Source: Malachius bipustulatus
Taxonomy: Eukaryota; Arthropoda; Insecta; Coleoptera; Melyridae
Direction: 5' to 3'
Assembly (NCBI GenBank): GCA_910589415.1
Contig: OU342639.1
Location: 17,616,268 to 17,680,267 of the forward strand
DNA: 64,000 nt
Shown: positions 20,741 to 32,036 of the stretch, piece by piece
How the letters are laid out: each line of letters opens with the position of its first letter
Position numbering within the stretch: position 1 is the stretch's first letter
Translations under genes and position numbers: made by a program
The notes under the pieces: generated by a model
The model's database searches: none
Told to the model about the DNA's origin: nothing
Seen by the model: only the letters and a program-made list of their open reading frames with translations

Positions 20741-22955
20741 ACAAATAACAACAAGGTATACAAAGTGATAACTAAATACAGTATCACCCAGGTTATGAAT
20801 GAAATAAACGGAGGTGAAATAATTCACACTCCTAGGTAAATCAACTGTGAAAATAAAATCATTAAATAAAAGAGAATCGGAAGGAACGATTTTATAAGAG
20901 ATACGAAATCAAAATTCAGGAGAAGTGGCAACCCTGTACTCGAATGAGCCTCGCAAGGCAAGACGATCTTAAGCGGTCCGAATCCCCGTATCCAAACACG
21001 AAAGGTAGCTCGGTAACCGAACTTGTCACCAGCCGTCTAGGCGCGAGATTCAACACAGTCCGACACAACGGGCGACTCCGCTAGCCATACAGGGCGATCC
21101 TCCCGGCTGTGCCATAGGTACGAGGTCTACACATAATTAATTGTAGTCGGTGAAATAACACACGATAAATTATTACGAGAAATTGAATAGGTAAACACAC
21201 AGACATTCCCGCCATATCCCGGGTAGTCTGTAACCACAATGGTTGACTTCTTTCATTAATTTAAGCTGATGCTTGAAATGAAATCAAAGAAAATAGGAAA
21301 AGGAAATTAGGCAAAGAAAATCGTTGAATAGTGAATCAGACAGACATGCCCGCAATATACCGGGTATAGTCTGTAAACGAAACAAAAGCAAAACGAAATA
21401 ATAAGAAAGCACAGGTGTGCAAAAGAGTGCAATCCGAAATGGATTGGAGTTTGAAAAATGCATGAAAGGGATTCATCATTCGCTTTCCATTGTTTTGTAC
21501 TCTCTATGCAAAATCACAGCCCCTCTCGCCCTTCACCATTTTACGCTCCTTGCAAACGAATTCTCTCGCTCATCATTCGCTTTTAGACATCTGATAGGAA
21601 GGTAACCGTCAGCAACAAGTCTCAGTAATTTCCCCGCTTTTCCGAAAGAAATCCCAATCCACCGAGATACAATGAGTCATAGTAGGTTCTTTTGCGCATC
21701 CGTTTCGGCCGTAGTAATCCTGGCATACCTCAATCAACGAGCAGGGGTAACTACGTAAACACAACGAGAGAAACACAGCGGTCCTATTAGGAGAAATTCG
21801 GAAAACTAGACGATCACAGTGGCTTTTCGCCACAGACCATGAGGCCCGGGTCCTTATCGTTACAATATTATCTTACTAACTTGCAGTAACAACTCATGTT
21901 GGTACATGAATGTGAATGTGAAATAAATATGACAATGTAAGTTGGTTGGTCTAATAATAAAACAAACCATCATCGATGAATGATCCTAAAGAGATTAACT
22001 ATACAATTTCTTTACTATTTAGATTATCAGACAGAACATAATATCTAATACCGATAACAGAATTATTATTGTCCCAAAAGGTTGTGATTGTTCTGCAAAT
22101 GAATTTCGTTATAGATAAAGCAGGAACGTGTATTTAGAGCGTAATGTATTTAGAATAATTTATTAAGCCGTGATAATTAGAGTTATAATAATAATAATTT
22201 ATATGACTTAATGACTATGCTACCGAATTGCACCCACATGTCACTTGTTTGTTTTGTGTAGATTGTATTATAATAATGAAAATATAATGTTTGATAAACA
22301 TAAGGTCGATCAGCACATGCCATTCGTTATGCAAAGATATTTTGTGTGCAAACATCATTGATTGGAAATCGGTATTTTATGTTCCTATTTTCATTTCATT
22401 TTCTTTATCACCGATTTCCATTCCTTTATTTGTATTACTTTCCTCCCACAACAAAAGCTACAATAGAATGACGAATTTTCAACTTGCTTATTGTTTATTG
22501 GCTGCTTCTACATTTCTACATGTTTTATTTTGGCATTCTACAAAATCATGTTTATAATATGGCGTGTTGTAAGAAACAAAAAGTTTTTACATACAAAAGC
22601 TAAGATATTATAATCCTATCTGACACTTGCTACATCAAACAATATATAAATTAAACTAACAATTATTAATGACCTATTGCGAACATTACTATACACACTT
22701 TCACTACTTTCAGTAATCCTCAATTTTATTCACTGAAAATGAGTTTTTCTGTGACACTCTGATATAAAATTTTGCAGTTATCGTTAAAAGTATTAACACA
22801 TTTCTGTTTGTAATAGCAGAAACCAAGAGTATGTTCTACAAAATGTACAAAAAATCCAAGATTTTTTGTACATTAATACATGACTATTATTTCGATATCA
22901 AAAATCAAAACCCACTTTTACTTAAAATATTTAGAACTCGATCTACCGGAGAGAT
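20741..22955. other. No recognised gene; partly repeat-like
   Basis: A G+C-richer stretch at about 20930-21125 and two similar blocks at about 21197-21240 and 21337-21380 (each with AGACAT-CCCGC and CGGGTA-TAGTCTGTAA strings, about 138 bp apart) suggest old tandem units. The remainder to 22955 is A+T-rich with no recognised motif. Confidence 0.4.
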
Positions 22956-22959
22956 TTTT

Positions 22960-23545
22960 CTCAGCGTTTGACAGCATACTACAAAAACAACACTTATAGC
23001 ATTCATAAGAAGAATGAAGATTCCAGAAATCGAGATCATTCGCTTGGGCGGAGTTGATTTACAATGGAAGGAAGAAGTTAAATTTCTAAGAGTAACACTA
23101 GACAAAAAACTACTGTGGAACCAGCACGTAGATAAAACTGTAAGTAAAGCAATAACTTTACTCATGGCATGCAAAATAAAGGCACTAAAGGCAGGTGGAA
23201 CCTGAGGTTGTAACCCATCAATTTTTTGCTGGATGTACACCTATCATCATCTATATAGAGGTACTACAAGAGAACCAAGCTAGTAAGAGTAAGAAAACAA
23301 TCGAGAAGATCCAGAGGCTCGCATGTCTTTGCATCACAGGAGCAATGACAATTTCGGCGTTGGAGGTAATTTTGGATTTCACATCACCTAGAGAGAAGAG
23401 CCGTAATCGGGAGTGGACAGAGGAACCATTAAGGACCAACAAGTGGTTGCGAGAAGCTCTTGACACAATAATGCAACCGAAAACCAAGTGGAAGCGGTTG
23501 ATTGATTTGTCACAAACCGTAATAGTAAACAAACGGTCACTGCCA
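22960..23545 (+). pseudogene. LINE reverse transcriptase fragment (Jockey/R1-like)
   Basis: Conceptual reading gives RMKIPEIEIIRLGGVDLQWK then EEVKFLRVTLDKKLLWNQHV and VSKAITLLMACK. This is the thumb region that follows the RT catalytic domain in Jockey/R1-type LINEs. In another frame, EKIQRLACLCITGAM and LEVILDF continue the same protein, followed by a W(R)EAL-type segment. At least one frameshift near 23200 separates the two parts. Neither endonuclease nor catalytic YADD block is present here. Confidence 0.75.
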
Positions 23546-23562
23546 AAATGATTTATTTAGAT

Positions 23563-23988
23563 TTAGCATTTACCCTGAATGCAAATAATCACCATGTGTT
23601 TCGTCCAGCCTAGACTATAACGTGTCTTCTCTACCGAACCGACAGTCGACACTATAAAACATGTATAGATCGGAATCTCTGGTCCCTGGTTAGAAATTCG
23701 GAATATTGAAATCGCTCCTCGCCCACTCGGCTGTTGACCTAAGGGACAGAATAGGGGCCAAGTAAATACATCAGGCAAAGTTGCTATTATACCTATCTCG
23801 CTCCAGCACATAGGCAAAGGCATCTTACTCTTTAACCCTATTAAAGCCAACGAGGTCAAATGCTGCCTTTGGGCCAAGGCCCAGATCCTCGCACTATCTT
23901 CCCGGGAATTATAAAAAAAACTACCTATATAAGTAAAGTATCTGTCTTGTAGAAATGTGTGGATTATCTTCAACTTCAAGTAGTACAT
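23563..23988 (-). other. Open frame of 141 codons, unassigned
   Basis: A long frame for this A+T-rich neighbourhood. Its C-terminal part (about residues 85-125) faintly recalls a retroelement RNase H start, but the expected acidic residues are not in place. It may be a shadow of decayed LINE sequence. No function is assigned. Confidence 0.15.
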
Positions 23989-23999
23989 TCAATCTTTTA

Positions 24000-24210
24000 T
24001 CATCTTAGGCCGACCTTGCCGAGGTAAGTTTTTCACGCTTCCAGTTTCAGTAAATTTTGAAACTATCCTACTTACTGCAGACGTACTAATAGGCGGCCTA
24101 TATGGATGCTCTTGATTGAATAAACCAGAAGCTTCTGTTTGAGATCTTAATCGATTTCTCAATCAAATAACCATCATCAAAACTTCAATTCTTTCTTTTT
24201 CAGGTAAACA
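24000..24210 (-). pseudogene. Transposase N-terminal HTH fragment (Tc1/mariner-like)
   Basis: Minus-strand reading includes KERIEVLMMV, then an in-frame stop, then LFNQEHPYRPPISTSAVSRI and VSKFTETGSVKNLPRQGRPK. This matches the helix-turn-helix DNA-binding start of a large insect transposase group (RIE-LM, PPIS-STVS, ETGSV-N-PR-GRPK). It lies downstream, not upstream, of the catalytic fragment at 24610-24935 on the same strand, so they are either separate copies or rearranged. Confidence 0.75.
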
Positions 24211-24609
24211 AGATCATAATAAGGTAACATGATTATTTCGATTCGGATAATTTTTTTGTTAGATAAGGGTTTTTAAGATAAAAAGAACGACGAACAACCT
24301 TTTTAGTTTGATCGCCTTGTTTTTTTTTCCACTTGAAGTTATTTTAATTGATAAGAATTCTGCTTGCTTACATTTCGACTTCTTTTGTTTTCTTAACAAA
24401 ACACCCTGTATCTTATCAGCGAATAGAAGTAAACCCCTGGAATCGTTATATTCACGAAGAAGAGGAGAATCCATTTTTGAAAAAGAAGTGGGGGTTGCTA
24501 TTGAAAAAAAAATATAACATCACAGCTCAAAAATGTGATTTGATAAAAAAATATTTTTTGTTGATAAATGCCTTTTTTTTAAATAAAATCTGATTTTTAT
24601 ATTTAGAAA

Positions 24610-24935
24610 AAATTATAGGTCCCATCAATCGGCGTTGGATTTTTTTAGGATTCTTGATGCAGAAGTGGGGATTTTCACTGCTCATGTTCTAATATTCTGA
24701 GAATTGATCCATTTTAACAAGTGAAGCCAGTCTTCATCAATAAATCCATCGTTTTGGAAGTTTTCGGAGAACCACTGACAAAATTTCACGCTGTTTGGCT
24801 TATCATTGGGAAGCACTTTGATAAGCTTATAATCTCTAAGAACGAAATGCAGATCGGTTTTGAGAATCTGTCGACAGGCATCGTGCAGATCAACTTGAAG
24901 TTACGAATTGATGTGGTTTGTTGATCTCCATCATC
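24610..24935 (-). pseudogene. Transposase catalytic-core fragment (Tc1/mariner-like)
   Basis: Minus-strand reading gives RQILKTDLHFVLRDYKLIKV, then VKFCQWFSENFQNDGFIDED and WLHLLKWINSQN. This corresponds to the segment around the first catalytic Asp (FxDE-W-H--G-VN-QN in the family). RRLMGPIIF ends it. Several expected residues are replaced and a stop lies after SQNIRT. It is a non-functional relic. Confidence 0.7.
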
Positions 24936-25199
24936 ACATTTCGCAGAATTTCGATGTTTATTGCTTCTGTTCTTATAGTTAGTCTTTTGCTGTCGCTCAT
25001 TCTGTGTTCACTCCTAGTATCCCTGCAAAAATCTATGAGACGATGCAAATTTTTCGAAAAGCCTCAGTGGTTGGTTTGGAAATTCTTCCTGCTAATCTTG
25101 AAATGCAGCACAAAAAGAGTAAATCCACTGTCCATCAACTTTTTGCCCGTTTCTCAAGTATATTTTCAATAAACAATTTTACTGATTCTGTTTTAATAT

Positions 25200-25844
25200 G
25201 AGAGCTAGCTTAATCAATATTTTGAAAATTTTTATTTCATCAACATATCACAAATTAAAAGTTTCACAATAATATAAGGTCTTTATTTAAACCAGTCACA
25301 ACACAAATTCACAAATAAAAACAAATGAACACTAACCTCTAAATCTAAATAATCAGCTGTTGTCCTTATTTACCCACACTGACATTACTAAGACAACAAC
25401 CATATGCTCTTCACTCTGATTTCACTTCACTAGTCACAATCACTTCACTCTGTTCTCTACTCTATGTCTTCTAATTGTCAACTAAATCTTCATCATTCTT
25501 TACTCTATGGTACTTCAGCCTTCAACTTCCAATCTACAACTAAACCACTTTTACGGCGGCACGCTCTTAAAATACATCTGCCATTGAAGTCTTCTAGGAT
25601 CTCTGGTGTAGCTCTAGGCACAGCCACGCGATCTCGAACATGCGCAGAACGCAGAAGCATTCTGGCATTTAGTAGAATGTGACATTCCTGTCATGAAAAG
25701 CTAGAAATGTCGCGAAATAGATGACTCATCATAATTGTAGAGAAGATAAAGAAAAACAGATACGAATCCAGAATATTTCGCCAATGTTTCTTCGTCACAA
25801 TACGTTAAGGTTTGAGAGTTGAGACATATAATATTATTATTATT
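25200..25844. other. CACT-rich stretch, possible transposon terminus, no gene
   Basis: Multiple near-repeats of TCACTTCACT and CTCTACTCT between about 25390 and 25500 give a pyrimidine-rich strand bias. No coding motif was found, although two frames are open for 60-70 codons. Confidence 0.35.
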
Positions 25845-26290
25845 ACTTCTAGGGTAGGTTCAAAGCCCTTGTACTGAAGCTTGCGCTTATTGTACCCCTT
25901 TGGATAATTATCTCATCGGTCCCATCTCCCGAAAGTATTTCAGTATGAGTCCAATGGGTGCTTGTTCTATTTCTTTTGGTTCTGCCATTTCGGTCCCAAA
26001 TACTAGAAGTCTAGTTCCCTCTAGTGCTGGGCATTCACACATAAGGTGGTATGGGGTTTCCTCCCCCTCTCCGCACCTCCTGCAATCCGGGATATTTTTC
26101 ACTCCTATTATTGAGAGGTGTCATTAGTGGGCAGTGTCCTGTTAAAAGTCCAATTGCCCATCTCAGCTGGTGCTTACTCAGCTTTTTCGCCTAGTCGCTT
26201 GAACAGCACCCCAGTTAGGTTTAGGTAAGGTCTGCATTGAAGTTGCTCTATTTTCTCCCTTAGGTTTTCTCCCATGAGGAAAATTAGTTC
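25845..26290 (-). pseudogene. LINE 3' end (R1/Jockey-like), copy 1
   Basis: Minus strand encodes a C-terminal zinc-knuckle-like segment, CRRCGEGEETPYHLMCEC, followed by PALEGTRLLVFG. This is typical of the C-terminus of R1-type and related LINEs (C-X2-C...H-X4-C). The 3' side ends in a (TTA)n-rich tail near 25830-25848. It matches 53882-54237 closely but carries a short deletion near 26118 that breaks the frame. It extends about 50-100 bp farther 5' than the other copy. Confidence 0.8.
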
Positions 26291-29200
26291 CAAAAGGAGA
26301 CAAGAAGGAGACATGAGACATATAAGTAATAGGAGCTTTCTTGACAGGTTCGTTCCATAAGAAGTTATTCCTTAAGCATCATCCAAATAAGATGTACACA
26401 TTATACATATTTACCTATATGAACCTATAATATCAGACCTCCATAATATTTCCACTTGCGTCGATTTATACATACCTATAAACAAACTCCAGAGAAGTTC
26501 AATCTTACCGTAGTAGTAGTCTTGTAAGGGTATTCATGTAAGAGCTTGCAGACTTGTGAAAATCGAATTCGAGGCTTATTGCAGAGGAATTATGAAGGAA
26601 ATAGTTATAAGCATAGTTAGGGATGTTATAATCGATGCGATTCGGGAAAGAGTAAATCAGTGGAAGAAACTAAAGCCCCTTGGGAGGAGCCAAAAGGGGA
26701 AGTGAACGGAAATCGGGCAGACAATGGATTTTACCGGATAGTAGTTAGTTAGTAGTGTTAGTGTCTTTAGTGTTTCGGTTGGAACGTAGGTTGCATGAAG
26801 CTGGTAGCTTTCGGTGTAAATTTCAGAGCGATGTGATGACTTAAGCTTATTTCATCCCCTTTTAGCCGGTGCTGATTTACGTTTCGGGTACACACGGGCA
26901 CGGTTCTAGCCGGGCAATTAACAAGGTTAGCCCGGCTAATCCCATGAATGATGTCTGCGTCTGACGGATCGCTGGGAGTCTGGCCGGGAACTGGGACTGG
27001 AAACTGGAACTGTATCGGACCCAAGTACGACATGACTCAATAATACTAGAGGGGAAAATACTCTCTGTAACAGTAGTAACTGTTAGCTTGTAACAGTTCT
27101 ATACATATTACGGCAATCATTAATATGAGCTATTGGCTAATTATTACTATTAAACGAAATTATAGTTTGTTGAATCAAAACTTTAGAAACTTTAGGAGGA
27201 ATTAGTGCAGTAGAATTGGTCTAAAACCAAAATTAGCACATAATTTTGTGTCAAAAAGTCATCAAAAAACTACCATTTCTGAAATTGGCAGAATTAGTAT
27301 TCACGTAGTCATGGAGTGAGAAAGCTTTTCTTATAGCTAATCGTAAATACGAATATTTGACTGTAATAAATGGTCTTTTTTTCTTTAAATAACAATTTTC
27401 GCTTGTGCTTCTAAACCCATTCGCAAAATATGTAAATATTTTTGGCACATCGACTTGAAAAAGCTTGCAATTTTTGTTATTTCAATAAGAGGCTGTGTTT
27501 GATAATGCCTCTACTTTCCCATGCGAAAAACAGACTTTTCAAGTTTTCTAACAGTAACAATTATTAGGGTTCCTCTGAGGAACGCCTCGTATAACAGTCA
27601 CGGGGTAACTAGGGATGATTATCCCTTTCATGATTGCCTAGCAAGCACGAGAGCGAGAGTGTCGAGCGCTCTGACCCGCAGGTGCATCTCATGCGGGCCT
27701 TATGCTTCGCGTCTCGAACCCCTCCCAAATCCCGCCGCCTCCTGCCCTGCCGCCCCCTATTCGCACTACCCTCCAGCCCACACAAATCAGCCAATCTGCC
27801 CCGCTAGCTATTAACATGACAAATGCTAATATATTTCATGGCTTTCAACGGATTTTACAGATCAAACTCGCGTATTTTTACCTTGCTTTGCTGTTCTTTG
27901 TTTATCTTTCTTTTCTCCTAAGAGCGATCCTGTTGTCGGTTGAGCCGAATTCATTTATACAGGGTGTCAAAATGATTACACTCATAAATTCACGTGTAGA
28001 CAGGTGTTTTAACTTGCATTGCTATAATAGAACTAAAAATTCGTAAACTATAAGACTGAATTCTGGGGATGGGATTAATAATTTTTAATAGTATTTTTTA
28101 TTTGCTTTCATTTTAAGAATTTTGGGTTGAATTGGTGGGGGATCAGATTTTCGTATATAGCGTGAAAGTTTTAGCACTTGTGGAAGTAGTTAAATGTGTG
28201 TATTTTGTATAGATATATAGACATAAGAAGGGGGTAGAAAAAGGGTGGTCATGTAACAGATACGGTAGTAAGTAAGGCTAAGGAGGAGAGAGGGTGACGG
28301 GGTGTATGTGAACAGGCGAGTGTGGGTAACAGTTATGTTGATGCAGACGAAATGGAGCGCACTCCATTGCTTCCTCCGACCACCAAAACCACACTTGGAG
28401 ATCGCGTCGACCCGGAAATAATCGCGGCAGACTTTATGTAACGATCTTTCAAGTTTTCAATAGATTTATTTTACTATTTGCGTTTATTTTTCTCATATGC
28501 ATACATATTACCAGTATATTCACATTCTTATTGTATGTTTTGTATCAGTGAGAGTGTTTCCTTTTGAAACTGTTTACTTCCTTTTATAACGCCTGTTACT
28601 GGCTGAAAAACAAGCAAATAATACAAAATATTACAAAGTATTAATAAACCAAGTCTATATTCCCTTTATTTCTTCAAAAAATATAAATTTCCGAATATTT
28701 TTCGTTTTTTTTTCTTTCTGAAAGTCGATGGAAAAATATACTTTTCTTTAAAGAAAATGCGAACAATTTTTCTTCAAGTACCGCCCTGGTTACTAGATTT
28801 AGAATTCTGGCAATAGGCTATACGGTAAATCAGTAAATATGACAGCTTTTGAAACGGGTTTCAATGAATTTTGAGAAACATTAGAAAGAATTTATGAGGA
28901 AAAACTGAAAATTGGAGTTTAAGCAGTTTTATCTCTAATTTTATAGCATTTTTTCTTTACGAATCCGAATCCGATGCCGCTCTCCAGAAAGTCGATAAAA
29001 AATCTCCTTTTTTGTCAAACTAAAATTAAAGGCTAAACATAGAAAATGTATCTTCGTACATGTGTTGTCAAAAAAAGTCATATAGATTTAGATTTGCCTC
29101 GATGCCCCCTACCTGGCATTTAATCACGTCGCATTATAGTCATGCGCATCACCCTGTGCACCTACTTCTTTTCCAAATTTTGAAACTTTGTTAGGAATTT

Positions 29201-31821
29201 AATTTATTCGTTTCACTTTTTTGTTTGTTTTATTGTGGTTTATTATTGTTATAAGTATTATTTATGAATGTCTATGACTTTGTCTTTTGTTTGACTCTTT
29301 GACTGTGATGCTGACATTTTTTTTGTCAATATTATGATTATAAAAATAAATAAATCAATAATTAAATATACATATGTAAATACAGAAATAAATAAATAAA
29401 TATTGAGGAATTGTCGTAAGGGAGAAAATAAATTGTACAGGGTGCTTCATAACTTATTAGGGAACCTGAAGGAGGTACGGAATTTTTTTTTAAATAAATG
29501 TTTCGGATAATGCGATACCTTTTTTTTTTAACTATTTTTCAAAAGGCCCACGACTTATATGTATACATAAGTGTTATGACGCTAAGTTACTTTTTTAAAT
29601 ACAATGGCTTATGTGTTTTCCAATTATAAAAATACTGAGATATATAAAAAATACAATAATCAATGTCATATGGGTCTCCGGTCTCATGTTCCAGATTTTT
29701 TGGTCCTCTTCAGCGAAAAAAAGTTCAACTTTGGAGCACTATTCGTAGACAGCTATATTTGACATTTCTAAAATCCTTTTTCAACAAAAATTCCAAATTA
29801 GTCTTCTTTACATTTTTGAGACTAACAATGTTAAATTTTCAATCACAAAGCATAAAGTTTTCCGTCACAAAGCAGTGTTGCTCGTTTTTCAAAGTACTAA
29901 TACATACTTAATTTTTATTAAATAGCAGGTCCTGTTATTACGTCGGCTCATCTGAAACTTTAAACGGAAAATTCAATGACATGTTATGAATTTATCTTTT
30001 AAAGTATTTTCCAGTCAGCAAGGTAATGTAGCTATAGTACCTGTCATTTGAAAAAAAAAACATGAAAGAAAGCAAAATCGTGTAATTTGTGATACAAAAT
30101 TTAACACCTTCAGTCTTAAATTAAAAAAAATTTAAGAAAAAAATTCAAGAAGAATTATTTGAAAACTTTTTGCTGAAAATGGCGTCAAAAATGTGAAATG
30201 TACATGGTGCTTGGAAGTTGAGCTATTTTTTTTTTGCTGAAAAGGGAAAAGGACCAATAAATTTGAAGCATCAGGTCGAACCAGAGAAAGCAGTTTAAGA
30301 TTTAAAATTTGAAGGTGACTAGGTACCTAAACAGCAAAACTATAAATATTATTTATATTATGAGTTATAATGTTATTAGGTTATTATGAAGATAGACAAG
30401 AAATGAAGGTAGATACCTAGGTAATGATTAAAAATGAATGGACAGTTTTCCTATACAACCTGTATAGCACTATTCTGATATATCACCAGTGCTAAATTAC
30501 CAACGATTTAATAAAGAATTCTAGTTGAAGTTGGGGCTTGTAAGTCGTATCGGCGTATACTAGGGGGAGTAAAGCAGCTTTTTATTATTGTCTTGCGTCC
30601 GGTAAGGTCTGGAAGGTCGTACGAGATAAATTGCAACAAATCCACGAACGGTGTTATTGTGACACTAATAACCTGGTAAGATGTAGAGGCTCGTAAGCAA
30701 GACGTACGCTCTCGAATATGCCTCCACAGCCATAGCAGCATCGCAGGAGGGGGCATTTTATGAAGATATTAATTTTCAAATTGTCAAGTAGTATCACAGT
30801 TATTACGCTTACAAAGTAATAACTGGCTGTAAGATTAGGAAAAGGCTGTTAAGAAAAGGAGGGCCTAAATTAATTAATTAATTCTCTATATACACTAAGT
30901 GGCCAAGATAAGCGCATATTCAAGGAAACTCGTTTGAAATGGTTTTCTCTTGAGAAGAAGCCGGCGATGAAAGGAACTTCGAGTGTAAAGTTCCACGGTT
31001 ATGAGGATGACGCTTATTGCTACCGGCTCTATGTCTGAAAGGGGTGCTTGCATATTTTCTCGTCGTTGTAAAAATCTCTCTTAGAGATGGTCAATGGTCA
31101 TGTAAAACAGCATAGATTTTTTATTTAATCTTTTCGTGTCCTTAAAGAGTTTAGTTGTAATTTTTACTTATTATAGGTACATATTATGTATTATTGTACC
31201 TACCATTTAGAAAAACAATGACAAGAACCTGGTTAGAGACGAATTAAAAAAAAAAAAAAAAATGTCGTCATTACTGAGCTAAGGAACTATGTATAATTGT
31301 TTTTACATCAATAGTAAATCAAGTTATATAAAATTGACCTGTTTCGAATCTTTCATCTTCCAGTCACACTTCTATAAATTCGGGAGGTGGCAAGTTTTGA
31401 AATGAACTCACGGTACATATAAGGAAGCAATATTACAAGAAGATTTATGTAAAAAATAAGCAACGTGCTGTTCTAATTGTAAATACGATTGAGTGTCTCT
31501 GGAACTAATTTATGGCGGTGGTGTTTTCTAGTCGAGGATGAGATAAAAGAACATGTTACATTAATAAAGCTCAGGCAGGAGGAAATGTCCACATGATACG
31601 ACATAGTTGGATTCACTTTCCGATCACGATGTTCCTCGCACTACAAAACACGATATTAACAAAGTTAGGACCGAGGGCTGATGGATCAAATCATTAATAT
31701 CAAATCTAGTCAAAACTTCCATTTCTCTCTCACTTTATATCTCTTCGTCTCACTTATACTAGTGTGTATCAGTCTTGTGTCTTCGTCATTAGGTGAGATG
31801 TAATTTTTGCATAATTTCCAG
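26291..31821. other. 5.5 kb without a firm gene; probably upstream intron or flank of RNF220
   Basis: Three G+C-richer islands stand out: 26790-27030, 27590-27800 and 28290-28440. They could be regulatory DNA or missing 5' exons of RNF220, but I found no phase-1 donor with recognisable RNF220 N-terminal sequence. Terminus-like strings occur at 27957 (ATACAGGGTGTC) and 29440 (TACAGGGTGCTTC), marking decayed transposons. Confidence 0.35.
28336..28441 (+). other. Small open frame in a G+C-rich island, possible exon
   Basis: An ATG at about 28351 opens a 29-codon frame (MERTPLLPPTTKTT, then LGDRVDPEIIAADFM) ending in TAA. It is open for about 20 codons upstream as well. Composition is unlike the surroundings. 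It could be a 5' exon whose donor overlaps the stop (TTTAT/GTAACG), or chance. The phase does not suit a direct join to the exon at 31822. Confidence 0.15.
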
Positions 31822-32036
31822 ACACTAATCATCATAAAAAGAAGAAGGACCCTTCAAGCTGTCCAGTGTGTGGATTGACTATCTCAGCGGAGGACTTGGA
31901 GACTCACTTCATGCATGAATTGGAGAGGCTCTATAAGATCAATGGGTCCGGTGCTCTGGCGAATAAAAGAAGGAAAGCTGAGATGGGTCGGCCGTCAGCT
32001 TTACCTGGAGATTCAGGTCCGGAAGGGAGATGGGAG
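31822..32036 (+). CDS. RNF220: RNF220 exon with first zinc-finger-like motif
   Basis: Acceptor ATAATTTCCAG ends at 31821; donor GGAG/GTTAGT is at 32037. It starts with a lysine-rich run, then C-X2-C-X11-H-X2-H in CPVCGLTISAEDLETHFMH. It ends at a codon boundary (GRWE), and the next exon continues TFQRIK as in the family. Confidence 0.88.

Noticed and set aside
21609..21833. 74-codon minus frame with several cysteines
   Set aside because: Cysteines show no recognisable spacing, and the frame lies within a degenerate repeat-like region.
27521..28046. Overlapping Pro-rich frames as an RNF220 exon
   Set aside because: No acceptor/donor pair gives the phase needed to join the exon at 31822, and the downstream part is plainly non-coding.
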